From: Echinococcus granulosus
Taxonomy: Eukaryota > Platyhelminthes > Cestoda > Cyclophyllidea > Taeniidae
Direction: 5' to 3'
DNA length: 64,000 nt
Assembly: GCF_000524195.1 (NCBI RefSeq)
Contig: NW_020170381.1
Location: 1,569,481-1,633,480 of the forward strand
Below, one piece after another: positions 52,601-64,000 of the stretch. Under the pieces are notes generated by a model, which made no database searches, had not been told where the DNA came from, and worked only from the letters and a program-made list of their open reading frames with translations. Each line of letters opens with the position of its first letter. Within the stretch, counting starts at the first letter, position 1. Made by a program: the position numbers and the translations under genes.

Positions 52601-53384
52601 TAATCAGACGGACTAGTGGAGATGGATGAGATAGACCTCCTGTGCTCACCTTTACCGGGCATCTGAAGTGTGGATTTGGCTGCTGGTCGATTTGCGGCGG
52701 CTAATTTGCACCAAGAGCTATCCCAAAGTCTGTGGCTTACTTTTTAGTACGCAATCGCCGTGCACAGACCGTATTTTAACCTGTGAATGACGACAGTGCT
52801 GATGGAACCGTTATTACACTGGTGGTTTCTTGTTTGTGAAAAAGTATTGAAAAAAAAACAAAAAAGTAACACCCCAAACCTCCAAATTTAAGAAAAGGAA
52901 ACGGTATTTATATTTAGGGCATAAAATAGATCTAAAAATCTTACCAACTTGCTCGATTTTACTACTTTGATGCAAACGTTACTGCCTAATTTAGTCTGAG
53001 CTAAATCCAGATAAAAGTGATTTTCTTTTTTTACTTTTGTGCAAGAAAGAGTTGTGAAGCCCTTAGAAAATCCCCTGATGTCAAAAAATTCCACTAGCTT
53101 AAATTCGACTCACATTGCTCTTCATCCAGGACCTTTACAATTCCAGCGTTTAGGCAACAATTTCCTCTTCTATTGCAGTATTATCTCAGTGTTTGAGTGA
53201 TTGATGCGAATATCACCAAAAGTTTCCCCCACGAGTTGATTCTGATTGTACGTAGTTTACTACACCGGTCTTTTTGTTTTACATCTCTTAGGGTAGATGA
53301 CCATCAAAGGTATTCTTTGTGTTTGTTTGTCAGCGTCCAACTTTGTTGTTGTCCCGTTTTCGTATGATGTAGTTCGCCGTAGCT

Positions 53385-53580
53385 GCTGCAGCAGAAGCGG
53401 CAGTAGTAGTAGTCGTAGTTGTAGTTGAGTAGCTCATTGATAAGGCGATGTTAATGTTTTGTTGCCATTGTTGTTGATGTCGTGCCCCTTCATATTGTTG
53501 CTGTCTTCCGCAAGTGCGGCAATACCGCCGTCTTCACCACTACCATTGCCGCCGCCAATGCCGCGGCCATTTAAGCGAGC
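53385..53580. repeat. Trinucleotide-rich patch (GCA/GTA/GCC)
   Basis: Has gctgctgcagcagaagcgg, gtagtagtagtcgtagttg, and an accattgccgccgccaatgc block. It is simple-sequence DNA directly 3' (on the minus strand) of the candidate exon at 53697-53862. Confidence 0.45.
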
Positions 53581-53696
53581 CCTTAGCATACTCACCACTT
53601 CCCGTTCCCAGTAGCTACATCAGCACTAAAATCACAGCCAGTATCGACGATAGACCCGTTGGCATAAGTGAGAAGTTTGAGTTGACCTACACTAAC

Positions 53697-53862
53697 CTCT
53701 TTTGCATGTAACCATGAATGAACTTGAGATAGCCTTGCTAAATGACCTTCAATGGATTCGGTAGAGGGAATCGCCGTTTCGTCCTTATATCGTTGCAGAC
53801 TGTTTGTTAGTGAGTAACTGTCTGAGTCACGCCCACCTTGGTAAAATCCAGAATAGTGTAAT
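53697..53862 (-). CDS. Candidate internal exon of an unidentified minus-strand gene
   Basis: On the minus strand a pyrimidine-rich acceptor (TTTTCTCGCTTAG) is followed by 55 open codons and a GTTAGT donor. The peptide reads LHYSGFYQGGRDSDSYSLTN and later ESIEGHLARLSQVHSWLHAK, with balanced composition and an amphipathic C-terminal half, unlike the low-complexity frames nearby. No family was recognised and no partner exon was found, so a gene with very long introns is implied if it is real. Confidence 0.35.
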
Positions 53863-54599
53863 CTAAGCGAGAAAATGAAAAAAAAGTGTTGTAAAGTCAC
53901 AAATGTATAGATTACCGTTTCGCAATCATGAAACACAAAGAATAAACTTACCTAGATTAAACGACAAATGAGGGTTATGGGTTTAAGTTACAAGATGGCT
54001 ACTCTCCGAAAAATACACATCCATTGCAGTTTTCCTTTAGTAAGTTCCTTGTCAATAATACCGATATCGATAGTGGATGTGCCCAAAGATATTCAGGATA
54101 GCATTGAATGTCACTTATTATCTTTTTGCGTACGGAGAGACTTTTCAAGAATTGTAGAATAATCATTTTGCTTTTTATAAGTGCTAGATGGGACATATTG
54201 GTGAGTTATGTAATGAATAGTCTCATATCAAATTGGGATTCCAAACTTCAGAGACTTGATTACATAAAGGTAATGCTAATATCCGCCTACCTTTGTAGAT
54301 TCATAGATTGGCACAGCAGAGGTTACAATATTTTGTTGATATTTATTTATACGATAAGAGTTATGGGATTAATTCTTGGTGGAGGGCCAGCCAGCATTAA
54401 ACCTTACCATAATTACATATCCCTTCCTTTTAGAATAATTTGTAATTGTTGCAGTGCATTTATCATGAAGGACAAATTTATACTTTTCCAGGCTTGGAAT
54501 GAATGCAGTTGTACTAAGAAGGGTGTGGTTGCAATATTCCATCATAAATGCTGCAAAAGAGTTGGATAACTTTAAAAAAGTAAAACCGACTCTCCTGTG

Positions 54600-54990
54600 C
54601 TGTGAAGTGGAAAAAGGCTGCAGCAGTCCACTCCCACGTGTTCTTCTGCTTTTCCCTCAGAGTCTAGTCAGCCAACAAGTCTCTTTCTCACTCTCATTAT
54701 GTATTCCCCTTGTAATTTGGTGGAAAAAAGTGGACCATCTTAACACCGTTTACCAGGTGCGTCTCCTTTGATTTTGGCTTCTCACAGGAACCACTCCTTT
54801 CACGTAGTACCCACACACACCCACATGTACATGCAGACGGTAAGGGGGGAGCGCGAGGAAAGGACGATGAGCATCGAGAGGGGGCAGTTGAACGGGCGTC
54901 CGGTGACCGAGGTAACAGAAGGCGACTTTGAAGTTTTGGTTTGTAGCACGGAACAAATTGAATAAGGGGGTTAGGCAGGGAAGAGAAGAG
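54600..54990. repeat. Weak GC-enriched island
   Basis: Includes acccacacacacccacatg near 54810 and ggggggagcgcgaggaaagg near 54845, and lies in otherwise AT-rich DNA. No coding signal. Confidence 0.35.
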
Positions 54991-56826
54991 ACAATAAGAC
55001 CATCTTCATGAAATGACTTTGGAGGTTCCCGTGCTAATACTGGTCACGTTGGTGATGGCTGCGGCTTCAGTAAAAGCAGACATCAAAAGATGTGTTCAAT
55101 GCGTGACATCGGGAAGGTTTAAACAATAAAGCGAAGTCGCGAACACAGATGCAAGTGCTTTTTGCCCTCATGGTCCAGGAATCGGAAAAAAACTTTACAA
55201 GCGGTATTTGTGATACCATAATCTAAGCTAAGTTGCAGAGATTGAACTCTTTCATGTGTTTTCGGATCCAACCCCAAGTGGAATGCGACTTCTGCATAGT
55301 TTAGACTCCTTACAATTCACCGGGCTTGCGTTAACCACTGCACTTTTTAATTTTGGTGCTCCCAGAATATACGAAACAGAGCTGAGAGATTTTCCTTGCA
55401 AATACTTTGAGGCATACAAGTGCTAAGGGGTGTACAGAGGTTAAAGGAAATATTAAAACTGGCATTCTACACCATTTGCACCACTTTGTGCCCATATTGA
55501 AAAAGCCTTTTTTAAGGTTTCAGCACTCTTTCCTTTGCATTTGACCCACTTTAAGTTCTGGGTAGGAGGAAAGTGCGTAAGTTCACCACACTAACGAATA
55601 ATATCATTGATGTGAAACTTTTAGGTTAGATTAGTAAATGATCTTCGGTATGTATGAGAGCAGTGGGTCAGAAAAACTTCCAAAAACATCAAAATTATCA
55701 AAACAGCTAATACTAATTCAAAAAGCATATAAAATTTGCATTTGAAGTGGAATTTTTGCGTTTCGTTGTTAAAAAATAGGCTTTGTAAAAAGGGCTGCGC
55801 GTGGCAATGTGAATCGGTTGCTGACGAAGGCCATTATTAATGGGATTATTTAAAAAGCACTTGATATATGCACCATGGCAGCATTTCCTTTTCCTCTCTC
55901 TGACCCCATGGTCTTGTGATAATAACAAAAAGACCTATTTTAGTCATTAAAAGACCTGTTTGCTCTTTTGATAAGCCCTGAAACTGTGGTTACATGGGCC
56001 AAGAAGGGGAAGAAGAAGCTCATTTTTAAATACAATTACCCACTTCTTACAGTAGACTTTATCAGTGTAAGGGAGGCTGCATGGGCTCAGGAAAAAGACG
56101 TATAGAAAAGGCATTCTTAAAGACCTGTGAAAATTCCCTCTACTTAAGGTGTTTCGCCACAGAGAAGAAAAAATCGGCCTGCTCCCAGCGACTAGTACTT
56201 CTCTCCGAACAGTTTCCCGTCCACAAAGAGGTCTAATTAATTGGAACAAATGGTGTCTTAGACAGCTGCAGCAGCTAATGGAGTGTAATCTCGCTACTTT
56301 ATGACTCAGATGTAATATACCTAAATGACCGTGATTAGTGCTTTGAGGGAGACCCATTCCGAGAGACAGGCCATTCTCCAGAGGCTTCACCGCTGTCACT
56401 GGCGATAGTTGCTAAAACCATCTCCACCTCATTAAGAAATTTACTTTCAAATAGGCATTCCTATGGACTTAATATAAAAGCACAGCCCACATTAGTCCAT
56501 AAGTTACACGAAACCGGAAAGACCGCTTTTCCACTTTGGGTTAAAGTATACCAGAATTTTGAGTACCCAAATAGCTATAGACCTTGTGCCTATTAATTAC
56601 ACCACCTAAGGAATTGCAAATACCAGGTTTGTAGGCTTTAATCAGCTAAACAAATTAGCAGTAGTGACTTCGATGATGACTAAACTATTCTTCTCACATC
56701 CTATTTTGTAACTCAAAGCTATCACAAAACCGGAACTGATTTGCTCGATTTTGCCTAGCCATTAAGGGGATTAAAGGATCGAATTTATTATCACATCGGT
56801 CTTTCTTTTGTCTTCCGATTGTTCAG

Positions 56827-56963
56827 AGACAATAGACGCCATCGATTTAGCGCCGTTGTTATTGGCGTTGGTGAAGGATGAAATAAGCATAATTGTACAC
56901 GGTGGCGCGCTTGAACTTGTTACAAAACGGCTCACCAACCCTACCAAACACAAAGGCAATGGG
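56827..56963 (+). CDS. Candidate internal exon of an unidentified plus-strand gene
   Basis: A strong pyrimidine tract (ttttgtcttccgattgttcag) ends at 56826. About 45 codons follow, reading IDLAPLLLALVKDEISIIV, then HGGALELVTKRLTNP, and a possible but weak donor GTCAGA begins at 56964. The helical, Leu-rich pattern with GGALELV resembles one armadillo/HEAT-type repeat. Neighbouring exons were not found. Confidence 0.35.
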
Positions 56964-57019
56964 GTCAGAGAATCATTTCATAAGTTGCAATTTCTTATTG
57001 TATTGATTAAGCAAACCCT

Positions 57020-57540
57020 ACCATGACAAGGAAGTACTCTAGTGAGTCGAGACTCGTCGCGCAAACGCAGTCACGAGGCCGTTTGATGTTGCGACCGTTC
57101 TTCGTCTCTCTGAGGGATTTTATGGCTCTGTTTTTCCCGTCTGCCTCGCTCTCGTCACCTTCCCCTCTCACTGTTGTGTGTGTGCGCATGTGTATGTTTA
57201 CGGAGAACGCGACCAGTGAGACACAGAATGCGCGGTCTCCGTGGTGTGAGGAAAGCGCTGACAACAAAAGGGCGAGTGAGTGGTTGAGCTAGAGGTTGGG
57301 TGCCCGAACGACGACATCAAAGCACTACGGCGGGGAGGTGGTAACAAATCCACTTTACGCCGCGTGCACGCACACAGCACCCGCGTGCAGGATGCTGGAC
57401 TCGGCGTCAAAGAATGCGGCAAAACAAAACTAATTATATGGGCCAGCGGAGGCGGGAGGCGGGAAGACTGGGGACATTCCCTCTTGCCTTTGCCCACTCT
57501 CGCGTTCATTCGCCCTTTCCGGACTAGAGAAAAAGCATCC
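57020..57540. repeat. GC-rich island with CTCTC, TG run and CGAG words
   Basis: Contains gcctcgctctcgtcacc, gttgtgtgtgtgcgcatgtg near 57172, gggcgagtgagtgg near 57270, and cgcgtgcacgcacacagcac near 57360. It shares word content with the 44-kb island. Confidence 0.5.
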
Positions 57541-58334
57541 TCTGAAAAGCTAATCAACCTGTTAATGGTGTTCTCAGGACTGTTAACTCAGTTCTTTTTT
57601 AAAACATTAAAGGAAGGGAACAGACTGGTGAGAATTTCCATTTTCACTCATTATACCTGTTTCCATTATACACTTGATAAATTAGACATGCAGCTAATAT
57701 AAGCATAACTGAGTGATTTGTTTGCTAACATGCTGGTTATTTAACCACTCTACGAAGCAATACCGGTTTGATTAATGTGCACGTAACTAATCCAACTTTT
57801 CTTCCATGGTATGAATGTTTACACTCATAGGACGTCTTGAAAGTGAGGCGTGCAGGTTCAATTAATTTTTCTTATTTCAAGATCTAGTAAGTAGGGCATT
57901 CAGACACCATTCAAGAAGCATTGATGTTCATGATGCATGCAGTGACTACACGCAACCCTTTCCTAGATTTTCCATCACGCCAGGGTGCTACTCCGTTGCT
58001 GTCTCATGACAGTAAGTGTGGATATCACTACGGTTGTGGGGAAGGTGATACCAACTCAGTGTTTCCTTTTACTAGCAGACAAGGCATAAGGTCAAATCAA
58101 CCTGTTTAATAATCCCTTTGAGGCCTCCTTGTCAAACGGTACTCGATGCGAATTCCTCTTTCAACCCACAACTCATCCATCTTTTTATAAGCAGTGTCAT
58201 TTATCACTAATTTTATTGGTATTTGCCTTTATTGCAATCTCACAGAGACACTACTGCTACTGCCGCCGATATCACGTAAATACGGCCTTTGAAGTTCGTG
58301 TGCCGCTGGTTTTATCACCGTGTTGTTCACTCCT

Positions 58335-58680
58335 GGATGTCCGATTTGTATGTGTTTATGTGTGTGTGCGTGTATGTGATTGTTTTCGTCATTTTTCCGT
58401 TCATCCATTAGGGAAGGGCTGAAGACTAGTCTGAGGGCGGGCGGGCCGGCACACGAGAGAGAGAAAAAAGGCCCGACGATACCACATCAAAGCGAAATCG
58501 CCTTTTCTGGCCCCACCGGTGGCAGAACGCCCCAACCTACGCATTTCTCGGGTAATCGATGAATTTTCGCGCATGTTCAGCATGCCCATGTGTGAGGTGG
58601 CGCGTAAGCACTTACGCTACAACGTTGAAGGCGTTTCAAGTTGCATTCATAGAGCTGGCGAAGCAGAGCTCACTCTCATG
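58335..58680. repeat. GC-rich island with TG run and GAGAGAG
   Basis: A tgtgtttatgtgtgtgtgcg run at about 58350 is followed by gggcgggcgggccggcacac and gagagagagaaaaaagg near 58455. Frames open across it show no domain. Confidence 0.45.
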
Positions 58681-58799
58681 ATGAGATCAATGCCCCATTT
58701 GTTATATTTCGTACCTATATATCTTGTGATACACAAGCTTATCTGTATTGTAAATACAAAACACTACACAATCTAGGAAGACTGGCCACCATGAATGCG

Positions 58800-60890
58800 G
58801 GTATCTAGGCACTAGATTTAAACAGTATTATAAACTAATTGAAAAAAAGTCTCGTTTTGGAAGTAGTTGAGCTCCTAGAAAGGGAGCTTAAGTAAATTAA
58901 AGGACAGTGAGTGGTGGACTGGCTATGAGGGTAAAGCCCACAAATTTGGAGCCCCATCATACCCGTGATTTTGCAACTCTTGTCCACAGTGAACTTCACT
59001 GAACCAACTAAAACTCATGAGATCAAAACTTATGAATCTTGTGGCGTAAGTAGCGGCGCATAGTCAGCGCTTTCCTCACACCACGGAGACCACGCATTCT
59101 GTGTACCTCCATCGTAAGCGTTCACAGGCCCTCAGTGTCTGGGTGCTGTTGGTGCTTGTACCCCATCTTCCCGTCCCGATTGTTTCAAAATACCGTTTGT
59201 ATATCATGGGATTTTTGTAATCAGCTCCGTCTCCCGCACGTGTAGGTAAGTTACTTCACACAGCAGTGTGATAGTAATTGCCATGATAGAGATAGAAGCG
59301 AGTACAGCAACATAAGTGAAGTAGAATTAGTGATTGTGGTATCGTCAGCTATGTATTTTCACTGCATTGCAGACTTGTTGGTAAGTTAAAAATGACTGCA
59401 AATCACAGACTCAAATAGGCTGTTTGATAAACAGAAACAGATCTCTATTTTGAGTGGATACTAAAATGAAAAGGACAATGGGGTGATTGTTTATAAACCT
59501 CCTCATTTAGTGATGATTAACTAGCCTACCTATCTACACACATCTTTACTTTTGTTCCAAGACCGAAGCTAACCTTCTTTTATTACCATAATAACTTGTC
59601 ACATGAAGGCAGCAGCACACGTTCATGAGGCCCAAATCAAGTTATTACATTCATAGGGTTCACATAGTTTGGACACCGAAGTTGACATCTCTATATGCTG
59701 ACTTTTAATCAGTGTAAACTAAAATCCTTTGATATCACTTTGAGTTTGCTTAGACTTCCCGTTGTGTTGTCAGCCATTGTTTTAAAGGCGTAAAAAAGAA
59801 AGCCGTTAGATGCCCTGCCACCTGCGGTCGTTTCACGAGTGAATAACTAATAGCCTGCAAAAATTTTACAATTTCACTGTACTATTACTTGCAATTGTCA
59901 TTTGTCCGAAAATATGCTATAAAAAGAAGAATACGAGTAAAGATGACAAGAGCTGGATTAATAAAGCAGAGTCGCCCATCTTACAGACCTCACAACCGCT
60001 GAAATCACTCAGTCGACGGATCTAAATTCCAAGCCATCCCAATTACCAATATCATTGTTAACATTTTTGTTTGGGGTACCAAATTTTATAATTCTGGAGC
60101 TATTCATTAAGTGCACACATGATTATCACGCTTGACATTCGATGATCTGCATCAAGTTAGACTTTTTTTAATTTTTATGCAATTAGAACAGTTTTAACTA
60201 TAAGCAACATGGAGACGGACAGAGCCATTGTGAATTTGGAAGAAGAGTTGAAAATGAGCTTGAAACCGTCGGCATAAATAAAGTTCACTCAGTTCAGCTG
60301 CATGATGAGCTGTACAATGCCTTTTTCACGTATTTAAAGTAACTTTCATAAGTGATCAATCTAAAATGTGTACTAAAGGTAACCATTGATTCATTGTCAA
60401 TTTACTGTTTAACATATTAGCCCATTCTGACGGTACAGTTCATTCCAATTCAAATTAAAAAATAACTTACAAATTAACGCCCAGTAAAATGAGCTTAAAG
60501 TGAGTCTGATATAAAAAACATGATCTCAGTTAATAATGACACACATGCCCTAGTGATAGTGGTCATTAGTGTATTGTGGCCTAAATTTATTACTGCCCAC
60601 CTAAAGGCCAATACACCACAGTTTAAGGACGATTTCATTATTTGCCTTTGTGCGGGTCTTAAACGCTCTGATTAAAAAAATACATTTAAGAGAAGAAAGT
60701 GTACCTAAACATTAAGGCCCTTTGACCGTATTGTGGACGAGGAACATGGAAATGTAGAAGAAATTCAGCCCAAGATTGAGGTATCATTGGTGTGCACGTA
60801 AAGCATTACTGACTTAGAACACAATGGGAGTTCATTGGGTGATTAAAAGTAAGGCACGATGCGATAATTGAAGAGAGGATCGAGAAAGCG
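58800..60890. other. No recognisable gene
   Basis: AT-rich sequence lacking even moderate open frames. A GC-richer patch at 59050-59200 may be a repeat. Confidence 0.4.
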
Positions 60891-60899
60891 TTGTCGATG

Positions 60900-61230
60900 C
60901 ACACCCGGGTGAACAGATGCGCGTACATGCGCATGAGTTAGCCAATCAGCGATGAGACTCGGGTGCGCACGTGAATGTGCATATTTTCATACCTACTACG
61001 GGTGCGCACGCACTTGCATATCGAGAGAGAGAGGGGGAAGAGGATAGGCGGTGGGCGGTGGGTTGAGGGACATGGCTGAATGGGACGTTGATGCAAGGGG
61101 AGCACATGAAAGGACCGCGGGCGCCCTTGTGTAGGTACAGGAGGGTGGCGATGCATCCGAACGGCAGACACAGGAACAAGAGAGATAAGCGTGTGTCTAT
61201 GTCTGACGCAACTCAGTGTCTAGCTGTCGT
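60900..61230. repeat. GC-rich island with GAGAGAG and CGCACG words
   Basis: Contains gggtgcgcacgtgaatgtgc and gggtgcgcacgcacttgc, then tatcgagagagagaggggga and ggtgggcggtgggttgaggg. Two minus-strand frames are open through it, consistent with composition rather than coding. Confidence 0.45.
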
Positions 61231-63470
61231 GTGCATCTAAAAATAGAAAGATAAGCTGATTGTCCTCACTGAAGTTGTATCACTTTCCCTCATCATCACC
61301 CATTTTAGACACACCCACACCCAAACATTGCGTCCTTGTCTGAGCTTGCTATATGCCCAGCATTATTATGCTGCCTGACATTGCACTTGTGATTTTTCAC
61401 TGTGGATACACTTCAGTAAAAATCATTAAAATAATTCCCGCTTATTGCCTCAAAAAGTATTGTAGCGAACCGAGCTAAATTGGAAGCGGGACTTCCGGAG
61501 TTGAGTGCTGACGACGTGTGTAATTAACTGTCCTTTCTGTTTATTTGTCAACGGCACTAGTCCAGTGTTTACAAAACAAATTAATGGTGCAGTACAAGAG
61601 TGATCAAAGGAAATTCCTCCAAAGGCAAAATGACGGTAAAAGGACTTCTTAAAGTAGAGTAAACGACATTTGTAAGATCAATATGACTTGGAAGTCAAGT
61701 CGTGAATGCAATCGACTAAATTGTTCTTATAAAAGATAACTAAATCGTAGATTAAGAAAAAACTTATAGCATCTGGAGCATTAACTTCATGGATTTGATA
61801 AAACGCTACGACTGTTTTTGCGGTATCGCCTGTTTCAGATTTCTTAGATCCAATTTTACCGCTTAAGGTTTGTCTAAGCGTCTATTTCCATACAGGAATA
61901 GCGAATTCAGTTGCATTGACTCTTTTATTATTTAAGTATTATTTGGACCTTGTATCTTGATTCGCCCGGTAATTTAAGTTAGTAGCCAGACAATATTATT
62001 TCGTATTAATTTCAATGTCCGCAGGTTGTGACCGTGTCTCAGAACACTTCCAGTCAGCATTATTTTAAAAAGGTCTTATTGCGCACAAATTCTCGTCAAT
62101 TGACAATTCAAAACGTCTCAACTCTAAGCCTCTTCTCCAAAATTTACCTCGTTACAATTTTGATAGAAACAAAATGGTATTTTAAAATATGATTGAGTAG
62201 TAACAAATTCACCACTGCATCTCAGCTATTTTAAGAACCGGGATTGATTTCTTAAATCAGTGTACCCTTAAGTCGGGCAAAATATTCGAACAATTTCTAA
62301 ACTCATCCTGGGACTGAAAACCGACTATCACTAACAAAGCGATCATCTGTCCAGGGTTGAATGAATGGACTTACCATCAGATTTTATTTATATGATACAT
62401 TCATCAAAATTGTCCACCAGGTCACTCGCGAAGTGTCGGTTGTGTGCTACGCTGACTAGCTTGCAAAGTCAACTAACTGAAGGCTTTAAAATCATGGCAA
62501 AATATTGTATGATCACTTCAACATTTCAGACACCCACTCGAAGAAAGGGGTTAAATTGTGGGGGAGGAAGTAACGAGACGTTGGAGTCATCACCAAATTC
62601 CAGTGCTCTGCCGTTCCTCTGTTCTCAGACAAAGAAAATCTAGCTTTTTAAACCTAAACACTTTAAGTGATTCCGAGGCAAAAGCCATGTCGACAGAACA
62701 AAAATATGGTCACGATTCGAGTTGAAGCAATTCATTTTTCAGTTGTTCTGTTTTGTGATGTATTTCGGCTTACAACACTTCGTGGCTGTTGAAGCCACCA
62801 GCTGTTTCAAGCATCCGAAATAGTTTAAATTGCGTTAGACAAGTTCAGCTATTGCTTATTTTTCGTTTAAGTTAAAAATAACTTACACTTCTTTCCTTTG
62901 AGCTCCCAATGATTACTTGGCATCGACGTAAAGCACAAATGAATTTCTTCTGTTTCATTGCTCCACAAAAAGGTGTCATTTTTTGATCTCTTCCGAAAAA
63001 CGGTTATCAGGATTAGCATAAACACCGTTTCATTATTCATTTTTGCAATTAAGATGATCCTTGTTACGCAATGGAGGATTGAGATACGCGTTAATGTCAG
63101 TCTGATGTGCTACCCAGAACGTTTCAAACAAGTAAATAACTGATGATTCCAAAGATTTTAGCGACACAAAAATTTCATTTTAAGTGGCTGTATAGGAGAA
63201 TAAGAATTGGAACTACTGATAGAGGTATCACAAGTGAATCGCAGAAATGGTATTCTGTCAGAGATGGACTAACCACAACCCCAATTCTTCTCATGTATGT
63301 AATTCATATGCTGGCTGCCAAGGATTGCCCATTTCCATTTGCTTTGTCCAAAAGTATGCTAGTTTGAATTTGCGGCAGCGGCATCAATGGCTACTTCTAA
63401 CAGCCATAGATGGTAAATTGTCTGAATGTCGTTGATCATATTCACTAATCTATGGGAATTTTTCCACTTA
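61231..63470. other. No recognisable gene
   Basis: AT-rich DNA. Short open stretches at 62365-62643 and 63143-63367 on + are without recognisable motif or convincing splice sites. Confidence 0.35.
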
Positions 63471-63479
63471 TGGAAAAGC

Positions 63480-64000
63480 CAAACGCCGGGGGTAGATACG
63501 TATGCAGATACCTCTGTCTGTGTCCGTCCCTCTGCCCGTCTGGTGTCTGCACATCCACACGCCTTCTGGCTGGTGTGCGCTTATGCGGGCATGCGTGCGC
63601 AGACAGAAGATGGAAGGTGTCATCAATGCCAGCAGTAGCCACCTCCGCTGGGGCGCGAATACGCGAGAGAGGTGATTAAAAAGAGAAGTGTCTGGGGCCC
63701 ACTTTATGGCTTCTGAAGTGCGCACCGCTGGCGCGCCAAGACCCTCGTCGTTGTCTAGACTCGCACGCGCAGTGTAGTTGACTCAGAGGAGAAACGAGAC
63801 ATCTTGCACACACATCCCGCGAGAGTACCTCCGCGATAATGATAATTAGGCTCCCTCGCTCACGTCCTCCCGCTCTCCCACACATGCATACACACAAGGC
63901 GCTTGCGCGCGCATATACGAGTGTGTGTGTGTGAGTGAAGCCGCCAACAGCAAAAAGACATCACTAATGCCGTCGTTGTCGTCGTCGTCGTCTTCGTTGT
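63480..64000. repeat. GC-rich island with CGCGAGAG, TG run and GTC repeat at the window edge
   Basis: Includes tgtctgtgtccgtccctctg, atgcgggcatgcgtgcgcag, tacgcgagagagg, gcttgcgcgcgcatatacga and a GT run at 63921-63933. It then enters a (GTC)n tract at about 63971-63995 that continues to the window end, so its true extent is not seen. Confidence 0.5.

Noticed and set aside
55947..56399. A 150-codon open frame on the minus strand
   Set aside because: The plus strand has competing protein-like words, neither strand shows a known motif, and no splice signals fit.
57198..57702. Open frames on both strands in the 57-kb island
   Set aside because: No motif, and composition is set by the island; no acceptor or donor with matching phase.
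1..64000. CRISPR arrays, rRNA genes, tRNA genes or well-known microRNA hairpins
   Set aside because: No regularly spaced identical repeats, no rRNA-like stretches, and no A/B-box pair or familiar miRNA seed (such as let-7 or miR-71) was seen by eye. A tRNAscan or Infernal run would be decisive.

Overview
This window reads as nuclear DNA of a metazoan, most likely a parasitic flatworm (Platyhelminthes, probably Neodermata). Genes are split into many small exons with GT-AG introns, several of them short (75-140 bp, others 0.5-1 kb), in AT-rich DNA. Decayed Ty3/gypsy retrotransposons and microsatellites are scattered through it. The flatworm assignment is inference from style and has not been tested by a database search.

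Left third (1-24 kb, gene-rich). A complete six-exon RhoGAP gene of the ARHGAP19 type lies on + (158-4558). Tail to tail with it on the minus strand is a complete 13-exon MCM3AP/GANP orthologue (13000 down to 5147), the scaffold of the TREX-2 mRNA-export complex. In both genes every exon joins in phase. Next come two divergent, heavily decayed gypsy pol fragments (about 14.15-16.32 kb on minus; 16.56-17.56 kb on plus). An ETHE1-type persulfide dioxygenase gene follows on + (19475-21837). Its exon structure is intact, but it has an in-frame TGA and has lost a metal-ligand histidine. After an LTR-like fragment (21.86-22.38 kb) there is an isolated first exon resembling the BCR N-terminal oligomerisation domain (23595-24118).

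Middle (24-34 kb). This is mostly non-coding. It holds one clear gene, a four-finger C2H2 zinc-finger protein with long Pro, Ala, Gly and Ser tracts (32311-33661 on +).

Right half (34-64 kb). No recognisable gene is present, only a few unassigned candidate exons. The striking feature is a series of GC-rich islands of about 200-600 bp, one every 1-3.5 kb from 38 kb onward. They carry TG/CA runs, GAGAG/CTCTC motifs and CG-rich words. They do not encode recognisable protein, and they could be regulatory elements of the zinc-finger gene or of a gene beyond the window.

Exon coordinates were worked out by hand from splice sites, reading frame and remembered family alignments. No search or transcript evidence was available.
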